Source: an uncultured Bacilli bacterium
Lineage (GTDB): Bacteria > Bacillota_I > Bacilli_A > RF39 > UBA660
Length of the DNA stretch: 21,647 nucleotides
Direction of reading: 5' to 3'
Assembly (NCBI GenBank): GCA_947584105.1
Contig: CANPWK010000003.1
Location: 1-21,647 of the forward strand
Below, piece after piece: positions 6,494 to 13,891 of this stretch; position 1 is the stretch's first letter; each line of letters starts with the position of its first letter. A program made the translations under genes and the position numbers. The notes below the pieces were generated by a model. It ran no database searches. It had not been told where the DNA came from and worked only from the letters and a program-made list of their open reading frames with translations.

Positions 6494-7783
6494 TTAAAAA
6501 TTATTAATTTTATCTATTATTTGATCTATAGTAAGTAAATATTGTTCTCCAGTTTGCATATTTTTTAAACTATATTGATGCGTTAAAACCTCATTACTAC
6601 CAATTACAATAACATATTTAATATGAGATTTATCGGCAAATTCAAAAATTCTTTTTAATTTTCTTTGATTATTGTGAACAATAGTCTTTATACCATTATC
6701 ACGTAACTTATTAGCAATCTTTAATGATTCAATATCATTATCAAGAGAAATAACTAAACAATCTAATAAATTAGTATTATTACTTTCTTCTTTTAAGATA
6801 GCATATATAGGTTCTAAGCCAAATGATAACCCACAAGCAGGATATAAATTACCATCATCAATAAAATCTGTAATAATTTTATTATACCTGCCACCACCAC
6901 CAAGACTACTAGTAATCCTCAATTTTTTATCAAAAAATTCAAAAACTAAGCCAGTATATATACTAAGACCTCTAGCTAATGATGGAGTAAATTCTGTATT
7001 TTCAGATAAATCAAATTCCTTAATTAGTTTAGCAATTTCATTTATTTCTTTTAAACCTTCTTGAATTAAGCTATTTGAAGTGGAATGATACAAATTATTA
7101 TATTCTACTAAACTTTTATTAAATAAATCCAATAAATTATTAGCAATCTTTTCATCAATTCCAATTTTTGTAAACTCTTTTATAATTTCATCTTTAGACA
7201 TTTTTTCTAAGTGATCTATAATAGATATAACCTTATCTGTTAAATTAGAATTAATACCTGATTCTAAAATTAAACCTGACATTAATTTACGATTATTCCA
7301 TTTAATATTTATATCTATTCCTAAATCATCAAAGACTTTTTTAGCCATAGTTAATTGTTCAATTTCAATCATTCTAGAATCAGTACCTACAACATCGACA
7401 TCACATTGATAAAATTCACGCATTCTTCCTAATTTTACTGGTCCATTTCGAAATACGCGTCCAATTTCATATCTCTTAAATGGAAATTTTAAATCTTTAT
7501 TAAGAGCTATAACTTTGCAAAAAGGAATTGTAAGATCATATCTTAATCCCAGCATTCTATTACCTTGATCAGTTAATTTATATGTTTCATTTAATATTTC
7601 AGCATCATCTTCATATTTAAACTTTAATAAATCATAATGATTTAAAATAGGTGTTTCTAAAGGCATATATCCAAATTTTTCAAAATTACTTTTCAATTTA
7701 TCAATTATTTTATTTCGCATAACCTGTTCTTCAGGTAAGAAATCAGTTGTTCCCTTTAAATTTTGTAACTTTATTTGCTTCAC
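6494..7783 (-). CDS. hisS: Histidyl-tRNA synthetase
   Basis: HisRS attaches histidine to tRNA-His using ATP. The 429-aa class II protein shows LKGTTDFLPEE at the N-terminus, motif 2 (FRNGPVKLGRMREFYQCD), the histidine-specific region ARGLSIYTGLVFEFF with its conserved Arg, LGGGGRYNKI, and a C-terminal anticodon-binding domain. The tRNA-binding C-terminal domain argues against the HisZ regulatory paralog. One oddity is motif 3, which reads CGLSFGLEPI with Pro325 where most HisRS have Arg (G-x-ER). The start is a GTG at 7783 behind GAGGTGA. The leader is under 20 bases from an extended -10, so there is no room for a T-box. Confidence 0.95.
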   Translation of the reverse strand: MKQIKLQNLKGTTDFLPEEQVMRNKIIDKLKSNFEKFGYMPLETPILNHYDLLKFKYEDDAEILNETYKLTDQGNRMLGLRYDLTIPFCKVIALNKDLKFPFKRYEIGRVFRNGPVKLGRMREFYQCDVDVVGTDSRMIEIEQLTMAKKVFDDLGIDINIKWNNRKLMSGLILESGINSNLTDKVISIIDHLEKMSKDEIIKEFTKIGIDEKIANNLLDLFNKSLVEYNNLYHSTSNSLIQEGLKEINEIAKLIKEFDLSENTEFTPSLARGLSIYTGLVFEFFDKKLRITSSLGGGGRYNKIITDFIDDGNLYPACGLSFGLEPIYAILKEESNNTNLLDCLVISLDNDIESLKIANKLRDNGIKTIVHNNQRKLKRIFEFADKSHIKYVIVIGSNEVLTHQYSLKNMQTGEQYLLTIDQIIDKINNF

Positions 7784-7800
7784 AAAATCACCTCTGATTA

Positions 7801-7809
7801 ATTATATCA
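7801..7809 (-). promoter_or_regulatory. Extended -10 promoter of hisS
   Basis: TGATATAAT on the minus strand is a full extended -10, about 20 bases before the GTG start. No good -35 is seen at 17 bases, which extended -10 promoters do not need. Confidence 0.5.
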
Positions 7810-7813
7810 TAAA

Positions 7814-7847
7814 ATAAAATATTTATCTACCAAGATAAATATTTTAT
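7814..7847 (-). terminator. Terminator of the RNase J-like/DUF975/phosphoesterase operon
   Basis: A 15-bp stem (7814-7828 with 7833-7847) around ACCA overlaps the TGA stop of the phosphoesterase gene and is followed by TTTATTTTA-like sequence on the minus strand. It separates that operon from hisS, whose -10 lies immediately beyond. Confidence 0.75.
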
Positions 7848-9031
7848 CATTTAAATTTTACTTTTATAACAGCTATTTCTGGTATTGTCAAAGTTCTCAT
7901 ATTTGGACCATAAACACCAATTCCACTAGTAACAATACTATGCATATTATTAAATTTTTTATATCCATAAGAATTAGGATATATAAATTTCATTAATATA
8001 TTTAAAGGGAAAATCTGACCATCGTGTGTGTGTCCAGATAATGTTATATCTATATTATTCTTACTTAGAGCAACTAAATCATTTGGTTCATGATCTAACA
8101 CAATAATAGGTTTATTAATATCCATAGTTTTGCTAATAGATTTTGCTGTTTTTCTAGTTTTTATATCTCTACCTAATTTTTTTAAGTCAGGTCTACCATA
8201 AATATAAAACTTATTATCTACTAAAATATAATTATCTCTAAGTAAATTTATATTGGCTTTTTTTAAGAACTTATCCATTCTTTTATCACTTACTGCATTT
8301 TTTACATTAAAATCTAAAGTAAAACCAGCTAGTAACTGTTCATCAATATCATGATTTCCATATACAGCATAAACACCATATTTAGTTTTTATTTTCTTTA
8401 AAGTAGAAATTATTTTTTCAGGATTATCAATTGCATCATAATCATTATCAAAAATATCACCAGCTATTACTACTACATCAGCTTTCTCATGATTAATTTT
8501 ACTTACCATATTTTTTATTTCACTATAATTAGTATTTATACCTAAATGTAAATCAGCTACTAAAACTAAATTAAGTTCATTTAGATTTTCTACTTTTTTA
8601 TCTATATTTACAGTATATCTAGTTACTCTAATTATCTTAGAATTTATAATACCATAAGTTGAAAATGATATTACAGCTAAAAAATATATTATCCCTACAG
8701 CAATAACCACTTTTTTAGAAAAAATTATTTGTTTATTTTTAATTTTAATAATGAATCTAATTATATCAATTATAAATAAGAACATTATCATATATAGTAA
8801 TATACCAAGCCAATAATTCCCTAATAATTTAAAATTTTGACTAATTAGATTATAAGGCATCAAATATCCTAATAAAATCATAAAAGTAAATAAAATATAT
8901 ATTATAACAATTGTAATTACTATTTTTTTAGTATTAAAATTTGGATTAAGATAACTAATAAATGAAATTATTCTTTTAATAGCATAATAATTTAATAATA
9001 TATATATAGGTAATAGTAAAAATGCAATCAT
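7847..9031 (-). CDS. Membrane-tethered metallophosphoesterase (YkuE/YaeI-like)
   Basis: The first 130 residues hold four hydrophobic segments. The rest is a calcineurin-like phosphoesterase with all metal-binding blocks: DLHLG (160-164), GDIFDND near 195, GNHD (225-228), a single His in LDHEP, and GHTHDGQ (333-339). Such proteins use two metals to hydrolyse phosphomonoesters or diesters; the membrane part suggests a lipid or envelope substrate, which I cannot name. The ATG at 9031 overlaps the previous gene's TGA (ATGA), so translation is probably coupled. It is the last gene of a three-gene unit after the RNase J-like and DUF975 genes. Confidence 0.9.
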   Translation of the reverse strand: MIAFLLLPIYILLNYYAIKRIISFISYLNPNFNTKKIVITIVIIYILFTFMILLGYLMPYNLISQNFKLLGNYWLGILLYMIMFLFIIDIIRFIIKIKNKQIIFSKKVVIAVGIIYFLAVISFSTYGIINSKIIRVTRYTVNIDKKVENLNELNLVLVADLHLGINTNYSEIKNMVSKINHEKADVVVIAGDIFDNDYDAIDNPEKIISTLKKIKTKYGVYAVYGNHDIDEQLLAGFTLDFNVKNAVSDKRMDKFLKKANINLLRDNYILVDNKFYIYGRPDLKKLGRDIKTRKTAKSISKTMDINKPIIVLDHEPNDLVALSKNNIDITLSGHTHDGQIFPLNILMKFIYPNSYGYKKFNNMHSIVTSGIGVYGPNMRTLTIPEIAVIKVKFK

Positions 9032-10791
9032 GTTTTCTCCTTAAAATGATTATGACTAGAATTATAATTAGTAATTCCATCTCCGATATTTGGATGTTTA
9101 GATGAATATATTTGATCGGAAACAAAGATACTAATCAAAGCAATGCAAAGAACCACTAAATATTTCTTTTTTATTTTTGTAATTAAATTATCTAAAATTG
9201 GTGCGACAATATAGACAACAGCAAAACCACCTATACCAAAAATCAATAATCCTTCTATACATATTCTACCATTTAAATTCAAAAAATATCCGTCATAATT
9301 CCACCATCTTTCATGATGGACTGTTTCCAAATAGAATGAAGTAAAATATTCAACTATACCACAAAGAATGATGGTTGCTAAAAACTCAAATAATGGTTTT
9401 TGTCTAAGCTTATTTAAAAATAATAAAATTAATACACCACCTGCACCATAAATTGGTAGATATGGGCCATGTAAAACTCCTCTATTAACAAACCCACCAT
9501 CAGTTATAAAATGAATACTAACTTCCCAAAGCCAACCGATAAATGAAAAGATGAAAAATAATAAAATCAAAGAAGTAATAGAATAATGTCGCAAATAATA
9601 ATTATTATTAATAACCTTTATATTTATTTTTTTCTTATATTCTAATGGCAATAAACGATTTGGATACATTTTTCCATTAATAATAGCTTTATATGAAGAA
9701 ATTTTTAATTTATTTATTTGACTATTACGATAGTCTTCTTCATATTTTTTATCTAAAGTACTAATTCCTAAAAAGTTAAAAATATGATATTTTATCTTTG
9801 GCTGATCAGATGTTAAATCTTTATTTTGTTTAGCTAATTTAGTAATATCTTGATAAGTTTCTTCTAGTAACTTTTGATCTGCTTTTTTAAATAAAAATTC
9901 ATCATTTAAATATTCACTATATTTAATTTTATTTTGTTTTGCTATAGCGCGTAAATCTCTATAATAATAGCACATAGTAGCAGTTTTATAGGGATTTGAG
10001 AAAAATATTTTTGATAGTCCGAAAGTTAATATTCCTAAAATATCCCAACCAATAAATGATAAATCCAAAACAAAACATTCCCATTTATGATTTTTCATCA
10101 TATTTTTAGATAAAGTAATTGCCTTTAAAGAATCAATATTAGGATTTTCAGCTACAATATATGGTACTAAATAATAAGAATATCTTTTAATAAAATATCC
10201 AATAATAGTTAAACTCCATAAAATTTGCATTAATTTTTTCAAAAACATAGTAAAAGATACTTTTAACCATTTTTTAGTTTTAGACAAAAATAGAAACTTT
10301 TGATTTGATATTTTTTCATAAATAATACCTTCTAAAAAGATTCTCCTAGATATAACAATATATACATTAATAATAAAATACCAAAATAATGCAAACAACA
10401 TAAAAATGGCTATTACAAATATAATTAATGATACATTAGTTGTCGAAATAGAGATTATAGTATCGAAAAAAATTAAATAAACAGACCCGGTTTTAATTTT
10501 ATCTACTACGGTTTCTAAAACACCTTTATTAGATTTTCCGTGAATAAAATTTCTTTTAACAGAAAAACTTCCAGGTAATCTATTAATATTGGTCTTGAAA
10601 ATTACTGTATTTAATTGTAATTTGGCATCTATTCCTTCTGTTTTAGGAACTAGTTTTATTTTTGTAGCTAATAGTGTACTTCTATATTCTGAGCCTAAAA
10701 AAGCCGCAACTAAACACACTAAAACAAATATTAAATAGTGTTTTTTTAAAGAAACTTTGCCATATTTTTTTATTTTTTGCCGATACTGCAT
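9028..10791 (-). CDS. DUF975-CmpB (putative ABC transporter type IV) fusion membrane protein
   Basis: Two families appear in one 587-aa chain. The N-terminal part, up to about residue 285, looks like DUF975: hydrophobic pairs, AENPNIDSLKAITLSKNMM, and the hallmark NPYKTATMCYYYRDLR starting at about 266. A charged linker of about 120 residues follows. The C-terminal part (about 405-560) matches the CmpB family (PF06541): SFIGWLWEV around W420, GGFVNRGVLHGPYLPIYGAGG, and WWNYDGYFLNLNGRICIEG. Both families are polytopic membrane proteins of unknown function, so this is a plasma-membrane protein with no assigned reaction. AGGAGTAG precedes the ATG, 20 bases after the RNase J-like gene. It shares an ATGA junction with the phosphoesterase. 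Confidence 0.85.
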   Translation of the reverse strand: MQYRQKIKKYGKVSLKKHYLIFVLVCLVAAFLGSEYRSTLLATKIKLVPKTEGIDAKLQLNTVIFKTNINRLPGSFSVKRNFIHGKSNKGVLETVVDKIKTGSVYLIFFDTIISISTTNVSLIIFVIAIFMLFALFWYFIINVYIVISRRIFLEGIIYEKISNQKFLFLSKTKKWLKVSFTMFLKKLMQILWSLTIIGYFIKRYSYYLVPYIVAENPNIDSLKAITLSKNMMKNHKWECFVLDLSFIGWDILGILTFGLSKIFFSNPYKTATMCYYYRDLRAIAKQNKIKYSEYLNDEFLFKKADQKLLEETYQDITKLAKQNKDLTSDQPKIKYHIFNFLGISTLDKKYEEDYRNSQINKLKISSYKAIINGKMYPNRLLPLEYKKKINIKVINNNYYLRHYSITSLILLFFIFSFIGWLWEVSIHFITDGGFVNRGVLHGPYLPIYGAGGVLILLFLNKLRQKPLFEFLATIILCGIVEYFTSFYLETVHHERWWNYDGYFLNLNGRICIEGLLIFGIGGFAVVYIVAPILDNLITKIKKKYLVVLCIALISIFVSDQIYSSKHPNIGDGITNYNSSHNHFKEKT

Positions 10792-10811
10792 TTACTACTC
10801 CTTACTTCAAA

Positions 10812-12452
10812 TTACACTTCTTGCATAACAACAATAATCATAGGTTTACACTCTGTTTTATTATAAAAATATTTACCTAACTTATCACGTATACCTAATT
10901 TTACTTTATTATAATCTATATAATTTACTTTCATATTATCCTTCAAAATTTTGAAAGATATATCTTCAGCTTCTTTAATTAAATCAATATTATCTTTTAC
11001 ATAAATAAAGCCCTTAGTCACAATATGTGGTGGTGCTAATACTTTTTTGCTTTGCTTATCTATTGTTGCAGTTACAATGACTATACCATTGTCAGCTAAT
11101 AATTCACGATCTTTTAATACTAAATCACCAATATCGCTATTATCTTTTCCATCAATGAATACTTCTTCAACTTTAATAGTTTCTCCAGTATCTACCAACT
11201 TCCCATTTTCAAAAGTTACGACCATTCCATTTAATTTAAGTAAAATATTATCGTCAGTATAGCCAATTTTTTTCGCATCATTAGCTGCCTCTACCTGATG
11301 TCTATATTCACCATTTACAGGAAAATAATACTTTGGTTGCATTAAATCTAACATAGTAAGTAAATCACAACTAGAAGCATGTGGTGATAAAAACTTTTTA
11401 GATAAAATAATTAATTTTGCTCCTAATGCAGCAATAGAATCAAATACTTTAGTAGATGTTAATTCTATACCTTCATATATAGGTGATGCAATAACTACTG
11501 TATCTTGTTCATTAATATCGATAAATTTATCAGATTTTCTAAGAATTCTTTTCAAAGATGAATAAGGTTTCTCTTTCTCATTGGAAATAATTACAACTAT
11601 ACTATCATCATTAACATGATAAATATTTTTAATACGATTTTTATCAAAATTTACTAATTTCATATCTATTGCTTTAGTTATAATTTGTTCTAAATTTTTT
11701 CCCATAATAACAACATTGCGATTAGTTTTAGTAACAGCATTCAATAATTCTTGAATACGATATATCTGAGAACCAAATATATTAAATAAAATACGACCAG
11801 GTGTTTTTATTAATGTTTCCATAAATAAATCTAAAGCCAAATGTTTTGGTGAAGTAAAACCTTGATTCATTGAATACAAAGATTCACTCATCAAACATAA
11901 GACACCCTGTTTCCCAACATAAGCAAGCTTACCAATATCAGTCTTATAAGGCCCTATCATAGTTGGATCAAATACATAATTACCGGTAAAAACTATTGCT
12001 CCATCATTAGTATTTAAAACATATAAATAAGAATCAGGTAAGGCATGAGATACTTGAATTGGAAAAATACTATTTGAATTGAATTTAACTGCTTTATGAG
12101 CTTCAAGTTCAATCAAATTAGCTTTTATTTTTTCTTCTTCCAAATCTTGTTTAATAATTTCTAATGTAAATCTTCCCGCATAAATTTTTAAATCAGGAAT
12201 AAACGTTAAAAGATCTGCAATAGCTCCCATTTGTTCATCATGACCATGAGTAATAAATAATCCAACTATTCTATTCTTATTTTCTACTAAATAATCAAAA
12301 TTAGGAATAATATAATCAATGCCAAGTAAATCATCAGAAGCATATTTTAAACCTGCTTCAAAAATAAAAATATCCTTATTTACTTCTACAATATACATAT
12401 TTTTACCTTTTTCATTTAATCCACCCAAGGCACATATTTTAATCTTGCTCAT
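10812..12452 (-). CDS. RNase J family protein with degenerate active site
   Basis: The 546-aa chain covers a whole RNase J: metallo-beta-lactamase core, beta-CASP insert and C-terminal domain. RNase J proteins degrade RNA from the 5' end and also cut internally. The active-site motifs are recognisable but altered: HGHDEQMG (69-76) replaces HGHEDHIG, so the Asp and second-His ligands are Glu73 and Gln74; FTGNYVFD has Asn158 for Asp; PVNGEYRH has Asn380 for His. His69, His71, His136 and His358 remain. This points to a weak or inactive subunit, as with Bacillus RNase J2, which pairs with J1; a catalytic J1 would be encoded elsewhere. AAAGGAG precedes the ATG and a clear promoter lies upstream. 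It heads the three-gene operon. Confidence 0.92.
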   Translation of the reverse strand: MSKIKICALGGLNEKGKNMYIVEVNKDIFIFEAGLKYASDDLLGIDYIIPNFDYLVENKNRIVGLFITHGHDEQMGAIADLLTFIPDLKIYAGRFTLEIIKQDLEEEKIKANLIELEAHKAVKFNSNSIFPIQVSHALPDSYLYVLNTNDGAIVFTGNYVFDPTMIGPYKTDIGKLAYVGKQGVLCLMSESLYSMNQGFTSPKHLALDLFMETLIKTPGRILFNIFGSQIYRIQELLNAVTKTNRNVVIMGKNLEQIITKAIDMKLVNFDKNRIKNIYHVNDDSIVVIISNEKEKPYSSLKRILRKSDKFIDINEQDTVVIASPIYEGIELTSTKVFDSIAALGAKLIILSKKFLSPHASSCDLLTMLDLMQPKYYFPVNGEYRHQVEAANDAKKIGYTDDNILLKLNGMVVTFENGKLVDTGETIKVEEVFIDGKDNSDIGDLVLKDRELLADNGIVIVTATIDKQSKKVLAPPHIVTKGFIYVKDNIDLIKEAEDISFKILKDNMKVNYIDYNKVKLGIRDKLGKYFYNKTECKPMIIVVMQEV

Positions 12453-12476
12453 AAAACTCCTTTCTAAACAATAACA

Positions 12477-12505
12477 ATTATATCATTAAATAACTATTTA
12501 ATCAA
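12477..12505 (-). promoter_or_regulatory. Promoter of the RNase J-like operon
   Basis: TTGATT (12500-12505), 17 bases, then TATAAT (12477-12482) with an extended TGA on the minus strand. Predicted transcription starts about 18 bases before the ATG. An inverted repeat (ATTAAATA / TATTTAAT, 12485-12502) fills the spacer. Confidence 0.7.
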
Positions 12506-12529
12506 ATGAATGTTTTGCACATATAAAAT

Positions 12530-13534
12530 TTATTTTTTTATAAAAGTTCGAGATAAAACTAATTCTTTTTTAGAAGTAGTAGTACCATCCTTTAAATATT
12601 GCCTTAAAAAATAAATTTTATCTAAATTATTATTAAACACCAAATCACTAAATTCTAAAGCTTCAGCTATATTAATTTTTCTATAATTAACTAAATTACT
12701 TAAGCTATTTAATTTACTACATAATCTATTTTGAATAACTTCGTAATTAAATTTGCTATCTTTACAATAATTGATTATTTTAACATATAAATTAAGATAA
12801 TTTTGCCATATAACAGGTGATAAGGTACCATTTCCTAATCTAAATTCTATAGTATTATAATAAAATTCTTGATTTAAAGACTCTATATGATAAGTATTTA
12901 CAGCTCTATATGTATCCTCATTGGAAAGAAGCAGTGCTATATTAAGATTATCTAAATTATTTTTATTATCTTTAAGTATTTGATACCATTTATAAGCAAT
13001 CGGCTTAGAAAATGTGTTTAAATTAGCTCTTTCATTAATATATTCTCCAAAACAAAATCTAAATATAATATTTTCATAAGTAATCCATAATAAAGCTAAA
13101 TTTAATAATGTTTGATCCTTTTGTAATATTTGAGCACCAATATGTATATGTGCTCCACAATTTTCACCTATTTCTGAATGTTTTTGTAAAATTGAACAAA
13201 TAGAAAGAATATTTTTCCAAGATTTATTATCATTCTTTAATATTGGTGTCGATATTTCCAACCCGTCAAATAATGACTTGTCATCTTTAATATTCCAATC
13301 ACTTATCGACTGAACCTTTTTAATATCAGCCATTATTTTTTTATAATAAGCTTCCTCTACTTCAAATTCCATACCAAATTTTATTTGCTTGGATATATCC
13401 AATATATGTCGAAACTCTAAATCAAATTCACTTAATAAGTTTATTAGTTGATTTATTTTATAGTCAGATAATTGTGAAAAATTTAAATTTTCACTTGGAT
13501 TTATATATTTAAAAATATTATAATCATTATCCAT
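12530..13534 (-). CDS. Amidoligase-family enzyme (Amidoligase_2-like)
   Basis: The 334-aa protein has the conserved blocks of the amidoligase branch of the glutamine-synthetase / glutamate-cysteine-ligase fold: FGMEFEVEE (53-61), a WNIKDDKSL...GLEISTPIL segment (80-99), CGAHIHIG (126-133), RAVNTYH (210-216) and NTIEFRLGNGTL (227-238). These supply the Glu, His and Arg residues that bind Mg-ATP and the carboxylate. Family members join a carboxyl group to an amine with ATP, in peptide-tag, cell-wall or secondary-metabolite pathways. No peptidase, acetyltransferase or peptide substrate gene is adjacent, so the substrate is unknown. GAGGTAT precedes the ATG. A structured RNA with a terminator lies about 70 bases upstream. 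Confidence 0.85.
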   Translation of the reverse strand: MDNDYNIFKYINPSENLNFSQLSDYKINQLINLLSEFDLEFRHILDISKQIKFGMEFEVEEAYYKKIMADIKKVQSISDWNIKDDKSLFDGLEISTPILKNDNKSWKNILSICSILQKHSEIGENCGAHIHIGAQILQKDQTLLNLALLWITYENIIFRFCFGEYINERANLNTFSKPIAYKWYQILKDNKNNLDNLNIALLLSNEDTYRAVNTYHIESLNQEFYYNTIEFRLGNGTLSPVIWQNYLNLYVKIINYCKDSKFNYEVIQNRLCSKLNSLSNLVNYRKINIAEALEFSDLVFNNNLDKIYFLRQYLKDGTTTSKKELVLSRTFIKK

Positions 13535-13603
13535 ATTATACCTCTATTCTTATAAAATGCGCAAAAACAAATAATATTTTATCATATTTTCTAATAAAAA
13601 AGC

Positions 13604-13625
13604 AAAAAAAGGAACATTAGTTCCT
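13604..13625 (-). terminator. Terminator of the candidate RNA
   Basis: Stem AGGAAC / GTTCCT (13610-13615 with 13620-13625) around a 4-base loop is followed on the minus strand by seven consecutive U residues (13604-13610, partly paired). This is the cleanest intrinsic terminator in the region. Confidence 0.8.
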
Positions 13626-13715
13626 ATCTATATTAACGCTAACAAAAGTTAGTTAGCGGACATTATTGCAAGTGCAATAGATAACTATAGCACTTGTCTT
13701 AAAAATAGATGTCCC
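13604..13715 (-). ncRNA. Candidate structured small RNA or leader
   Basis: Read on the minus strand, a GGGACAT 5' segment (13709-13715) pairs with ATGTCC (13658-13663). It encloses a long hairpin: 7 bp (13669-13675 with 13690-13696), a one-base mismatch, 4 more bp and a 4-base loop. Next come a second hairpin, CGCTAAC / GTTAGCG (13637-13643 with 13652-13658), and a short terminator. Four G-C-containing stems in such AT-rich DNA are unlikely by chance. A TAGAAT at 13721-13726 would place transcription start at the GGG. I match it to no known riboswitch, 6S, SRP, tmRNA or T-box. It may be a free sRNA or an attenuator before the amidoligase gene. Confidence 0.55.
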
Positions 13716-13891
13716 ATTATATTCTAACACTTAACAACCAAATATTTAAAATATTATAATTTAACATTCTACTTTTAGTATATCTACAAAAAAGATATTA
13801 TATGCTAATAAATTTAAATTTTATATATATTTATCTTTTTCACTAATAATATATGCATATTTAAAATATTGGTGCATAGATTTTAATATTT
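13716..13891. other. AT-rich gap between comEC and the candidate RNA
   Basis: No gene is seen. The interval carries weak A/T inverted repeats (for example AAAATATT / AATATTTT around 13863-13892) that could end comEC transcription, and the presumed promoter of the candidate RNA. Confidence 0.45.

Noticed and set aside
10674..11262. Plus-strand open frames antisense to the DUF975 and RNase J-like genes.
   Set aside because: Shadows of strongly supported minus-strand genes; no start signals.
13604..13715. T-box, tracrRNA or 6S RNA as identity of the structured element.
   Set aside because: No T-box sequence or specifier loop is seen and the downstream gene is not amino-acid related; no CRISPR repeats or cas genes are present; the long central-bubble stem of 6S RNA is absent.
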